A model generated the notes under the pieces. The model saw nothing but the letters and a program-made list of their open reading frames with translations. It ran no database searches and was not told the DNA's origin. Both the position numbers and the translations under genes were made by a program. This document shows, piece by piece, positions 11,599-21,849 of a stretch of 64,000 nucleotides of DNA. Each line of letters opens with the position of its first letter. Within the stretch, counting starts at the first letter, position 1. Source of the DNA: Zygaena filipendulae (taxonomy: Eukaryota; Arthropoda; Insecta; Lepidoptera; Zygaenidae); assembly GCA_907165275.2 (NCBI GenBank), contig OU015649.1:3316001-3380000 (forward strand), read 5' to 3'.

Positions 11599-13309
11599 GT
11601 CATACATCTATGATGTTGAAAAATAGGTACATAATATATTAATAGTTCAGTCAATTGCAATTATACTGACAAGTATAGCTGGGCGATCAACCGGGCTTAA
11701 ACCATTGGTTGGTAAATTGGCAATATTGACTAGTCATACCAAGTATAAACACTGTTGAAAAGTGAAAACCCATTTTATGTATATGGGATTTCATAATAAC
11801 ATTAAATACAATTATTAACAATTAACATAAATAAACGAGAAATTGTTTTTTTTTTTATATCCGGTTTTTAAGCAGAAAGACAGTTAAAAGGACTGGAAAG
11901 TGCTAATAGCCATTTACCCCACTATCTAGTTTATGAAAGAATCCAAATTAACAATTACATGGTTTAAAAAAACCTGTATGTGTGTATGGACCTGTAAAAT
12001 ATAATTATGTTACTACTATTATAAACAGTAGTTAGTCACACACAACATATGTTTATGTTAACGTAAACAACATCCAGATCAAGAGCCCACCACTTGAGTC
12101 TGTCTGTGAGGGGAATGAGCTTTGAACTTTTGCATCTTCAGATGTACCTATACAGAATATAGAATTTGAGATTGCTTTTAGCATCAGATTATAATGAAAT
12201 AAAAATTATTTTGTTTGATATTTACACACTGAAAGTTAAAACTCCTAATATTTATTTGTTTGTAAATAATTAGATGGTCCCCTGAGGTTTCACCTTTGTC
12301 AATTTCGGAATTCTTGCAGGAACTCTTTATATCGGAATGGTAGCACCAACCGGACTCTATCTTCTATTCCAACACCAAAATTACTTGTTACTAACTATAT
12401 GAATGAATTTTGGTAGTCCACCAGAAACTCAGGGAAGTCAGGGATACTGTAGATTTTTATCAGTGAAATCTTAGGTCATCTAAGAAACATTTTATTTTAT
12501 TTTACACAACCAAAGCTAGTACAACTTAGTATAAAGTACAAGTTAATAATATTAATATTGTATTGTCTGCCAAAAAAACCACAAAATAAAGATTTGTTTG
12601 ATCTGTTTTTTATTTGTAATCACAAAACAGCTTTAGCACATTAAACATCAGACTAAAATTGTTTAGAGTGCATTCACATCAGACACATACTTTCTGGTTT
12701 TTATTATAAATATGGAATATGGAATGATACTCCACCCATCTCCAAAGTTAACCTTTATGGTGGCTAAAACATTGGTATTATTTCATACAACAAACATAAA
12801 AAAATCTTCATAAGTAGATAAGTTCTTAATAAGTTGGTATCTACCTAAGTAGAATAAGTAATGAATCACTATATGTATCCAGATTCCAGGTTTATTAATT
12901 CAGATCTATCGTATAAGGTGACCTGTCCACGTTGAGACTTGGTTGCGACCAAGACGAGTGTCATGTTAAAATTGTAGGTAGTTACTAATTACCTACAGGC
13001 TACAGCTTTTAATAAATCAAACCTTGCCCATATACCTAATATAGTTATTTAAAGGAAAATTAGTAGAATAAAACAAGATAACGTCGTTAATTTACCGTTA
13101 TCGATTTCAATTTGTACAGTCGTGTCTACTTAGTTCAATTATTACTCATGGATGCCGGCAATCGGCATTACCGGTAGGCAAAAAAACAAAAATAAACTAG
13201 AATCATTTCCTGTAACCTAAATTGATGACTTAAAAACAAACAAAAAATAAAGTATTGTATGTAAAATCCGCACAAATGTAGCACGATTTATTTATAAATT
13301 CCAACTTAC

Positions 13310-13499
13310 CAGCAATCACAGTATCACTCAAGTCAAATTTCACTGGTTTCGGAAATTCTCTTAATTTCCGTCCACATAATTTTAATTCACCACTTAAATA
13401 GGCGTCTTCTAAAATTCTCTCTAGTGATTTTGTTAGTTGACTATGAATATTGTTGTGTCCGTTCATATTTACATTCACATACGGCCGTAAAACGGCCAT
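13310..13499 (-). CDS. Lrch: First coding exon of an LRCH-type (leucine-rich repeat and calponin-homology) protein
   Basis: The frame opens MAVLRPYVNVNMNG and runs 63 codons to a good donor (G|GTAAGT, intron begins at 13309 on the - strand). The segment LERILEDAYLSGELKL, then CGRKLREFP and DLSDTVIA, matches the N-terminus of animal LRCH1-4. There a helical segment and the GRKLREFP strand come just before the first leucine-rich repeat. The exon ends in phase 1 with G, as expected for the Asp of the next 'DLS' repeat start. LRCH proteins are scaffold proteins that bind the actin cytoskeleton or DOCK-type exchange factors; this role is family knowledge. The later exons are not found down to base 1, so intron 1 must exceed 13 kb. 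The gene is head to head with GFM1. Confidence 0.75.
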
Positions 13500-14237
13500 A
13501 CTCTAACAAGAAAAAATTTAACTGAACGCCGAACCGAACGGAGACAGTGAGTTGATGAACTGAAGTGAGGCGTAAGCAAGTTGACATGAAGTTGACAAAA
13601 GTCAAAAGCCTTGAATTTTGTTTTTATATTTTTTTTATTTACCTCAATGGGGAAGGTAAAGAAAGCCATACAGTCAATTCAGTGATATTTTTCTTCTTGT
13701 GAAGTTATTTAAGTAGGTACATCGAAATGCATTGGTGAGAATCCATTTCGATGAACTTTTGACAGCAACTCTTCACGGTTGAACCCTGTGGGAAGTTGTA
13801 TAGAAAAACGACCACCTCCCGATGAACGCCCCATTACATCTTATTTCACTGGTTCCACACTGTACATCACTATAATGGATCACTATGATGCAAAATCTTT
13901 CACATTCACACAATATTAATCACGGTAAACGAATTTGCAAGACAAAGAAATAAAACTGACGTCCGTCACTGCTAAAATCCCGCCCAAAAGCCCCCAAGAA
14001 AAATACTACCGAATTGGCTGTATGGACTTAGCTTTTTTTGCCTGCCTTGTTGGGGTAAATAAAAAATTTAACAAAAAAAAAATTTATTAACCTTTTCTAA
14101 ATTCTAAATTTCTAACCTCAAACTTCTCTAATTCAAAGTTTTAACTTTTAGAACTTCTAGTTCCACAAAAAATAAAATAAAATAAATTATTCGAGTTTTT
14201 GTCTTGTGTAAAAAGTTGTATTTAATTAATTCATATA
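13500..14237. promoter_or_regulatory. Divergent promoter interval between LRCH and GFM1
   Basis: 738 bp separate the two start codons, so both promoters probably lie here. No TATA box stands out on either side. Most of the interval (13622-14072) looks like an inserted inverted-repeat element, described separately. An in-frame TAA 15 bases before the GFM1 ATG supports the GFM1 start choice. Confidence 0.55.
13622..14072. mobile_element. Probable MITE with about 70-bp imperfect terminal inverted repeats
   Basis: The left end has TTTTTTATTTACC, then CCATACAGTCAATTC, then ATATTTTTCTT. The reverse complement of the right end shows the same blocks in the same order (TTTTTTATTTACC, CCATACAGCCAATTC, GTATTTTTCTT), with small indels between them. 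The interior is non-coding and includes a small hairpin at 13721-13752. Confidence 0.6.
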
Positions 14238-14312
14238 ATGACAGTTTCATATTTAGTTCGAGCATCTAATATTTTTAAAAATGCCAATAAGTCGTCTTCA
14301 CTATCACTACAG
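14238..14312 (+). CDS. GFM1: GFM1 exon 1 (presequence)
   Basis: 25 codons from ATG; donor CAG|GTATTT, phase 0. It encodes part of the basic, Ser-rich mitochondrial targeting region. Confidence 0.85.
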
Positions 14313-17300
14313 GTATTTAATTCGAGACTTGTTTGCCGTACTTATTTTACTGTCCAATTGCATTTTACTTATTTCAATGGCGTAATCATATTTATTTTAT
14401 GCATGGTTATGTTTTTGCGTTTGTTGGTGGATTTTTTTTGATTATCTTGAAGAACAGGATTTAAATGTTCTGACTTGAATTTTTTTGTGATCTTATTGTT
14501 AGAGATATTCTTCATACGTTAAGTATGCTGAGCACAGGCCACTGGAAAAGATTCGGAACATAGGGATATCGGCTCACATAGACTCCGGCAAAACCACACT
14601 GACAGAACGAATACTGTTTTATACAGGAAGAATTGATGCTATGCACGAGGTAAGATGATTCAAGACTCATTTGAATTGAATTTTATCTCTTTTAAGACAT
14701 ATTCTTAATGTGTATGATATAATTAGTGTAGACTGTGAAATAAAACTAACATCAAGAGTGATAGAAATGGGCATGTATGAGGATTATTGATAATAGCGAC
14801 TGAAAAAGTTATCTCCACTTGCTACAAAAAAAGACTCAACTAAACACAGCACTATAATACCTAGTTTTTATGACTAACATACATAAAATTACAACTATAT
14901 TCTTGCCATTTAGTTGACAAGCTTGAAGTTCACTTTTAAAATATAATTTTCAGGTGAAAGGCAAAGACAATGTAGGTGCAGTGATGGACTCTATGGAGCT
15001 TGAGCGTCAAAGAGGTATTACAATTCAATCAGCTGCTACTTATACTATATGGAAAGACCATAATATAAACATTATAGACACACCTGGCCATGTGGATTTT
15101 ACTGTGGAAGTGGAAAGAGCATTAAGAGTATTAGATGGTGCTGTATTAGTATTGTGCTCAGTTGGTGGAGTTCAGAGTCAAACATTAACAGTGAATCGTC
15201 AAATGAAGAGATACAATGTACCATGTTTAGCATTTATCAATAAACTTGATCGGCTAGGAGCTAATCCTGAAAGGTACATGCACAGTCATTGTTAGGAAAA
15301 AATCTATTTCGTATAGAGTTTTGTGTCCCTGTACAAACTATAATATTTTGAATAATTACAGAGTTCTCAAACAAATGCGATCAAAAATGAACCACAATGC
15401 AGCCTTCCTTCATTTACCTATTGGTTTAGAGAAAGACTGCCAAGGTATTATAGACCTTATTGAAGAAAAAGCCATTTACTTTGATGGTGATTACGGTGAG
15501 AAGATCCGTTTAGAAGAGATTCCACAAAATAGAAGAACAGAGGCTAAGGAGAAAAGACATGAGCTAATTGAGCATTTGTCTAATGTGGATGAATCTTTAG
15601 GTAATTTATATGCATGAGAAATATATTTGGGGATTCGCTTGTTTGTGTTCAGTACAAAATTTGGAACAAAAATATGTAGCTGTTGATAGCAATAACATTC
15701 TATGTGTAACATATCATTGGTTCACATACTTATAAGTTTTTCTGAAAATATATAATCTGTTTTTCTTAATATTTATAGACGTTTTTTTGTGTGTTTCATT
15801 AAGAGAACATGCTTTTGAATATTTTTATTCAAGATTAAATAAAAGTAATTATTAATAAGCTTAAAAAAAATAAATTTTGTAGCATTTAATTCATAGAAGA
15901 AACATTAAAAAAAAATTATGATAATAATTACAATTACTTGCTTAGGTGAACTTTTCCTTGAAGAAAAAACCCCAACAGTATCTGATATCAAACAAGCTAT
16001 TCGGCGCACGGCACTCAAACGCACATTTACGCCGGTCCTGGTAGGCACTGCCTTGAAGAACAAAGGCGTCCAACCACTGCTGGATGCAGTGTTAGATTAT
16101 CTGCCACACCCTGGCCAAGTGGAAAACACCGCTTTGTTGGATGAGAGGAAAGGCATGGAAGACAACACCATAGTTTTGGATCCAGCTAGAGATGGAAAAA
16201 AAGCATTTGTGGGTTTAGCTTTTAAGTTGGAAGTGAGCAAGTTCGGTCAGCTGACGTATCTAAGATGCTATCAGGGCATATTGAAACGTGGCGATAATAT
16301 TTTCAATGCTAGAACTGGGAAAAAGGTAGGTGTTTTCTTATTTGAATTTTTAACAGGATGCCTATCCCATTAAATCATAGTGACATAGTATTTATGAAAT
16401 AAAATAATGATCTTACATTGTTTCTTAAATATTTGTAAAGTAAATTAATTGTCACAATGGATGGACGGTGGTCTAGTGGTTAGCAAACCTGACTGACACG
16501 CCATAATATGTTTCACATTGTAGTAAAATTTGTTTTTGTAATTGTTTATTTTTAAGTGGTGTTCAATAAAGAGTTTATTATTATTATTATTATTATTATT
16601 AATATGTCGAGAGCTCGAGAGAATAAACATTTATTTTGGACATTATGGTTTACCTACCTTGTCTTGGTGTTGAGTATATATTTTTGGTATGTACTAGCTG
16701 TCCCGCGCGGTTTCACCCGCGATAATTACGAAGCTCCCGCGGAATTGTTCTATACAAAGTTTTCAACCCCTTTTCATCCCCTTAGGGGGTGAATTTTCAA
16801 AAATCCTTTCTTATGGGATGCCTACATCATACAAAGAACACACCCTCCAAGTTTCAGATCCCTACGATCAGCGGTTTAGGCTGTGCGTTGATCCATCAGT
16901 TATTCAGGACAAAGGATTTTATATCTATAGATTTATAAATAAAAGTATATAAGTATTATTTCAGTTGTCTGTTAACCATAGTGCAAGCTCTGCTTAGTTT
17001 GGGACCGGAGGTCACTGTGACAATGTCCAGGCATCGTTAGTTGACATCCTGGCTAAAGCCCATCATTAAAAAAAAACAAAAATAAAACCTTCCTTTTTTG
17101 AATTCTTAAATATTCATCTGTAGGTGAAAGTCTCCCGCCTGGTGCGCATGCACTCGAACAACATGGAGGAAGTGAACGAGGTGCTGGCCGGCGACATATT
17201 CGCGTTGTTCGGCGTCGACTGCGCGTCGGGCGACACGTTCATCAACGACGCCAAACTGCAGCTGTCGCTCGAGTCCATACACGTGCCCGATCCCGTCGTG

Positions 17301-20300
17301 TCTATGGCCATCAAGCCGAAAAATAGCAAAGACAGGGACAACTTCTCCAAAGCCGTCGCCAGGTGATTTGAAATTCGAATTTTAACTTCTGTAGTTACGT
17401 TCGAAAACTACACTTGAGGCCCCGGCGTCCACTAATGGGATAATACAGCATGAGTTTTACGTAACGAATATTAGGACAAAGATGATTTAATTCATAATTG
17501 TGGCTACAACACTGAACACAAACTTGACAATATGGAAATAATTCCTTTCTCTGATAAATTTTGTTTCTATTTTTCAGCACAATTTTAAATTAATGTAAAT
17601 TTAATTACGTTTTCAGATTCACAAAGGAAGATCCCACGTTTCAGTTCAGATACGATAGCGATAACAAAGAGACAGTCGTGTCCGGGATGGGCGAGCTCCA
17701 TTTAGAAATATACGCCCAAAGAATGGAGAGAGAGTACAACTGCCCAGTTGAGTTGGGCAAACCGAAAGTGGCGTTTAGGTATTTAGTCTTAAATTATTTA
17801 TTTACAAGTGATTTTATAACCCTGGATAAATAGCTTCCCCGGGCTATGTTCAGAAACCACACCAGGGTACACCCTGACACCTAGATGTATGAGGTTTCTT
17901 AACGCAACCCTAAGGTAGAGATATAAGCCTTTTTATGGTTAGGTGGTAGGTGTTTTGTGACAGATTTTCGGTGGTGGAAAGTACCCTATAACAATGCTAT
18001 GGAATTGAACCTACGCCTTGTGGTGTGTGATCTTAACGCACCATTGGTGTGTGATCTTAACGCACCATGTCATTGCTGGATCGTTGACGTGAACAGATGA
18101 TGCTCGAGAATCATGGAATGACGATAAATGTCGAATCGTCGTACTCTTTCTCTGCAGAGAGACAATGATGTCTCCTTGCGCCTTCGACTACCTCCACAAG
18201 AAGCAGTCCGGCGGCGCGGGCCAGTACGCGCGCGTCAGCGGCGTCATGGAGCCCCTGCCTCCGCACCAGAACACCAGTAATTATTCGCGACCATAGATAG
18301 GACAATTAACCCGGTGTTTGGGATTAAAACCGATAAAAGCCTGCCATTTTCAGATTTAAAATCGATAAAAGACCGTAAAAGGCTGTCTTTTATCGGGTTT
18401 AAAGCCGAGATCCGGGTTGATTGCCCATCTATATCTGTGACATTTACTAGCTGTTTACCGCAGTTTTATCCGCGATCATTTTGATGCTCCTGCAGGAATG
18501 GGGATGTTGACTACTTTTGAAAATCATAATTCTAATTAAACCGTCGGTTAGAAAATAAAAAAAACAATAGACACGTATTTTTTGTTTTTTAAATAAATTA
18601 AAATATACAGAGATAAAACGCATTAAAGTTTAAGGTGAGGGAGTCGTGACGTCACTAACCGCTAAAATCGACATACAAACAGTCCGGATAGTGACGTCAC
18701 GCGAAATATCAACTCAATGTATCGCCGTTATTTTTTGATTACGTAAAAAAAGAAAATAATACGTGTCCAATATTTTTTATTAATCTACAAGACGGGCTAA
18801 AAAAAAAATAGTTAACATGCCCATTCCGTGATAAAAAGTACCTTGTGTTATTTTCTGTACCCCTGATAATGTGTATGCAAAATTTCATATAGTCGATTGA
18901 GTAGTTAAGTGTTTAAAAATTAAGTTCGCTTGTAAACTACAATATTAGTGGTCGTCCATTAATCACGTGTCGTGCCCCCATCCCCCTGACCGCGTCTTAC
19001 ATTGGTAATGTTAAGGTTGGCACAAAATGCTTTTATAGATTTCAGCTTTTATAGATGAAAGTGCCGACTCTTTAAACGTAGTGATCATTCGCTCAGTGCT
19101 CGAGTTCGTCGACGAGACGGTGGGCACGAACGTGCCGAAGCAGTTCGTGCCGGGCGTGGAGCGCGGCTTCCTCGACTCGTGCCAGAAGGGCTTCCTGTCC
19201 GGCCACAAGATATCCGGCGTGAAGTTCCGGCTGCAGGACGGCGCGCACCACATCGTCGACTCCAGCGAGCTCGCCTTCTTCCTGGCGGCCAAGGGCGCCG
19301 TCAAAGATGGTATGTGCCGGGCACGTTTAGTTACCAACGAATATACGTATTAAACTAAATATAGATACTGATTATCTAGGAAACCTTACTAATTGTTACT
19401 CGCGGTTTAACCCGTGTTGATTTCGCGAGTATCCGCGGGAATTCCGGTAACAGCGTAACAAACAAACAAACTGACTTTCGCATTTATAATATTAGTAAGG
19501 AGTACTCGAAACTTTTTTCTGCAATACGAAAAAACGAGTTATGCTCTAATATGCCTCTCACTCAAGGATACTATAGCTTTCTGCTAGTGAAACAATTTTA
19601 GAATCGGTTGGGTTCAGTAGTTCCACATACAAACTCAGTTCTTTTTCTTCTACATTCGCCTGCCTCGTGGCGTGGCAGAGATCAGAAGAAGAAAGATACT
19701 TCCTCCAATCTAGTAATAATACTAGATCAAAGGAAGTATTTTTCTTGTTCTTTACGATGTATCTGAATTGAGATCCCCAGTCACATCCGTGATATCTACT
19801 CTATGATTGCATACAAACGAACCGATTTAACTTCCAACTGTGTACTTGCTGTAAGCACACGTGCAGTATGTCACACGTGCAGTGTGCAACAAGTGCAGAC
19901 CTACACCATACACACACGGTGTGCCACACGTGCAATGTGGTCGATATTGTTCGACATAAACACACAGCTGCACCAGCCTACACCGCTATGACCTCTAGAT
20001 CCACCGCTACGTCGTGGCGGGGTGGCAGAGGGGGGCGGAGAGTGTCGCTTCTTTGCAACAATTAATATTCTTCGCCCTCGTGTGTGCAGTGTTCGAGGAG
20101 GGCGCGTGGCAGGTGCTCGAGCCGGTGATGTCGGTGGAGGTGACGCTGCCCGAGGAGTGCCACGGCACCGTGATCGGGCAGCTGAACAAGCGCGGCGGCA
20201 TCGTCACCGGCACCGACGGCACCGAGGGCTGGGCCACCATCTACGCGGAGGTGCCGCTCAACAACATGTTCGGATACGCCGGCGAGCTCAGGTGGGTACC

Positions 20301-21348
20301 CACACTTCACTGCTTCAATGGGCTGGTTGACTAAATTTTGTTTTTAGTCCGGTTTGCAGATTAATAAAAAATATTCGACACGTATTTTTTCTTTTTTTAA
20401 GGTGTTCAAATAATAACGGCGATACATTGAGTTGAACTTTCGCGTGACGTCAATATCCGACACAGTTAGTATGGGGGCTTATAGCGGTTAATGACGTCGC
20501 TATACACATATATGTGTATATTTTAATTGATTTGAAAAAGCAAAAAATACGCGTCCATAATTTTTTTATTTTCTGACGGACTAATTAGAATTTTGATTTT
20601 CAAAAGTGGTCAACATCCCTATTCTGGCTTCAATAGGCTTTTTGACAAAATTTTGTTTTTAGTTGGTCTTGAAGATTGTTAAAAGTATTAGACACGGATT
20701 TTTTTTTACATAAGCAAAAAATAACGAAGATACGTTGAGTCGAAATGTCGTATGACGTCACCAGCAGGTACAGTTTTTATACGCATATGACGTTACGAGC
20801 CCCCACTCGGCCACTCCTATAATAAATGCGCTTTATTCAAGTATATTTTCATTAATTTTAAAAAGCAAAATATAATACGTGTCTATAATTTTTTATTATC
20901 TAACTGACGGACTAAATAGAATTTACCATACTATTTATAAGGAATAGTGAAAAATGCTCCAAGGACTCTCGGGACCTTTGATAAAAATAAAAATAAAAAC
21001 CATACATGCTTAGATTTTGTTACAAACAATTTTCTTAGCCAAGAATCGAACCCGTTGATTTAGAAAATAAAAATAAATCCAATTACTACGCCATCTCATG
21101 GTGTAGTGCTCAATAGTTCCCAGAATTTGATCTTTATAAGTGTTTCCGTATAGTGTTTGTTCGATTGTTGGTTTTGTTGTTATATAGATTTATTCCTCAT
21201 CACCAGATCAATGACCCAAGGCAAAGGCGAATTCAGCATGGAATACAGCAGATACTCACCTTGCTTACCTGAGATCCAAGAACAGCTGATCAGGAAATAT
21301 CAGGAGGAAATGGGCCTAGTGCCCGATCAGAAGAAGAAGAAAAATTAG
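14238..21348 (+). CDS. GFM1: Elongation factor G 1, mitochondrial (whole gene, 11 exons)
   Basis: Eleven exons (14238-14312, 14503-14649, 14954-15273, 15362-15600, 15946-16325, 17124-17362, 17617-17778, 18158-18276, 19097-19309, 20090-20291, 21207-21348) all have GT/AG borders. They join without phase conflict into 2238 nt, 745 residues plus stop; human GFM1 has about 750. The product is the mitochondrial translocase that moves tRNA and mRNA on the mitoribosome using GTP. Residues 1-35 are basic and Ser-rich, fitting a mitochondrial presequence. G-domain motifs are AHIDSGKT (49-56), RGIT (94-97), DTPGH (116-120), NKLD (170-173) and GTAL (294-297). Domains II-V follow, with the conserved [18 protein letters not shown] and QDGAHH segments. 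The C-terminus is Lys-rich, as in orthologues. It is the mEFG1 type and not the recycling factor mEFG2, judged by end-to-end match. Several introns carry MITEs. Confidence 0.96.
14503..14649 (+). CDS. GFM1: GFM1 exon 2 (P-loop)
   Basis: 49 codons between TTGTTAG and GAG|GTAAGA. It carries the P-loop [20 protein letters not shown]. Confidence 0.95.
14954..15273 (+). CDS. GFM1: GFM1 exon 3 (G2-G4 motifs)
   Basis: Acceptor TTTTCAG, donor AAG|GTACAT, ends in phase 2. It carries [12 protein letters not shown] and NKLDR. Confidence 0.95.
15362..15600 (+). CDS. GFM1: GFM1 exon 4 (G' subdomain)
   Basis: Acceptor AATTACAG, donor TAG|GTAATT, phase 1. It encodes [20 protein letters not shown] and the helical segment ending DESL. 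Confidence 0.93.
15946..16325 (+). CDS. GFM1: GFM1 exon 5 (end of G domain, start of domain II)
   Basis: Acceptor TTGCTTAG, donor AAG|GTAGGT. It encodes [19 protein letters not shown] and [19 protein letters not shown]. Confidence 0.95.
16470..16605 (+). mobile_element. SINE-like fragment in GFM1 intron 5
   Basis: A tRNA A-box-like TGGTCTAGTGGTTAGC is followed, with no B-box left, by a short body and (ATT)n with the end sequence TTCAATAAAGAGTTTATTATT. It is probably a 5'-deleted or internally deleted SINE. Confidence 0.55.
16697..16935 (+). repeat. CCGCGG-core repeat in GFM1 intron 5
   Basis: It starts CTAGCTGTCCCGCGCGGTTT and carries the variant block CCCCTTTTCATCCCCTTAG. The 3' half (ACACACCCTCCAAGTTTCAG) matches the - strand copy at 24420-24645. 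Confidence 0.75.
17124..17362 (+). CDS. GFM1: GFM1 exon 6 (domain II-III)
   Basis: Acceptor TCTGTAG, donor AG|GTGATT, phase 2. It encodes [17 protein letters not shown] and ESIHVPDPV. It is markedly GC-rich at third positions compared with exons 2-5. Confidence 0.95.
17617..17778 (+). CDS. GFM1: GFM1 exon 7 (domain III)
   Basis: Acceptor GTTTTCAG, donor AG|GTATTT. It carries [18 protein letters not shown] and GKPKVAF. Confidence 0.95.
18158..18276 (+). CDS. GFM1: GFM1 exon 8 (domain IV start)
   Basis: Acceptor TCTCTGCAG, donor A|GTAATT, phase 1. It carries [18 protein letters not shown]. Confidence 0.93.
18497..18827 (-). mobile_element. CRE-bearing MITE (family B), copy 1, in GFM1 intron 8
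   Basis: The ends are GGGGATGTTGACTA and, inverted, GGGCATGTTAACTA. The interior holds two perfect TGACGTCA palindromes (about 18648 and 18691). The copy sits inside a CCGCGG-core repeat whose two halves abut cleanly once the MITE is removed, leaving a 2-bp AT duplication. Confidence 0.85.
19097..19309 (+). CDS. GFM1: GFM1 exon 9 (domain IV)
   Basis: I chose the acceptor CTCAG at 19096. It gives the join QNT-MLEFVDET, the same length as human GFM1. An upstream AG at 19081 is also in frame but would add five residues. Donor G|GTATGT, phase 1. It encodes [19 protein letters not shown] and LQDGAHH. Confidence 0.9.
19858..19932. promoter_or_regulatory. Cluster of three CACGTG E-boxes in GFM1 intron 9
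   Basis: CACGTG occurs at 19858-19863, 19874-19879 and 19927-19932, each within the repeated word CACACGTGCARTRTG. The palindrome is the binding site of bHLH factors such as Myc/Max or Clock/Cycle. Whether it acts here is unknown; it may be just a short repeat. Confidence 0.35.
20090..20291 (+). CDS. GFM1: GFM1 exon 10 (domain IV-V)
   Basis: Acceptor TGTGCAG, donor AG|GTGGGT, phase 2. It encodes LEPVMSVEV and [16 protein letters not shown]. Very high GC3. A MITE begins only about 30 bp into the following intron. Confidence 0.95.
20320..20622 (+). mobile_element. CRE-bearing MITE (family B), copy 2, in GFM1 intron 10
   Basis: It begins ATGGGCTGGTTGACTAAA close to the exon 10 donor and ends GTGGTCAACATCCCTATT. 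It has one TGACGTCA (about 20446) and a diverged second site. Confidence 0.8.
20630..20935 (+). mobile_element. Diverged family B MITE, copy 3, in GFM1 intron 10
   Basis: It lies directly next to copy 2. It keeps the block order (TTTTTAGTTGGTCTTG, AAAATAACGAAGATACGTTG, TATGACGTCACC, CTAACTGACGGACTAAATAG), but both ends are worn. Confidence 0.65.
20985..21115 (-). mobile_element. SINE remnant in GFM1 intron 10
   Basis: On the - strand, GGGTTCGATTCTTGG (B-box) follows an A-box-like TGGCGTAGTAATTGG region, both decayed. Orientation and head resemble the other SINEs in the window. Confidence 0.45.
21207..21348 (+). CDS. GFM1: GFM1 exon 11 (C-terminus)
   Basis: Acceptor CACCAG. It encodes [18 protein letters not shown] and a Lys-rich end, then TAG. 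Confidence 0.94.
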
Positions 21349-21423
21349 CCGCCTATTCGACTTAGACAAATGTGATCATTTAGAATTATTTTAAATAATT
21401 TAATTTTATATTATAAGTAAATT

Positions 21424-21438
21424 AATAAATCTAATAAA
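21424..21438 (+). terminator. GFM1 polyadenylation signals
   Basis: Two AATAAA hexamers (21424 and 21433) lie 75-90 bp after the GFM1 stop. They give a very short 3' UTR. Confidence 0.7.
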
Positions 21439-21849
21439 GATAATGGATAATTTTATTTAACTTAACTAGTTGTCTCCTGTGGTGTCAACCTCGTTAATAT
21501 GGGAGTTACCGCGGGAACTCCATAAAATCCTTTCTCGAGTGATTTCTACTTTCTATAATGTTTTTTTTTTGTTATTATTTAGATACACATAATATTAAGG
21601 ACTTCTTCGATTTAAACTTCTCATATCTGAACATTAAAAAAATCTTAAAAAGTACTACCATACACATTTATAAAAACCCATTTATTCATAACATTAACAC
21701 ACGACAAAATTTACCAAAAAATCGCATATAAACCGTAACAAACATTTCCCGCCAGGTACATTTATAATTGTTTTTATTAACGTTATATTTCACTACATTT
21801 AATAAAATAATCATTGATTATTACAGTACCTAATTATTATTAATTATAT

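Noticed and set aside
13475..13669. 64-codon - strand frame upstream of the LRCH start
   Set aside because: It overlaps the LRCH start in another frame and extends into the inverted-repeat element. No similarity is recognised.
19082..19096. Alternative acceptor of GFM1 exon 9 at 19081
   Set aside because: It is in frame but inserts five residues at a point where GFM1 proteins have none. The CTCAG acceptor at 19096 gives the expected length.
20007..20334. Several overlapping open frames on both strands
   Set aside because: They are shadows of the GC-rich GFM1 exon 10; only the frame continuing exon 9 matches EF-G.
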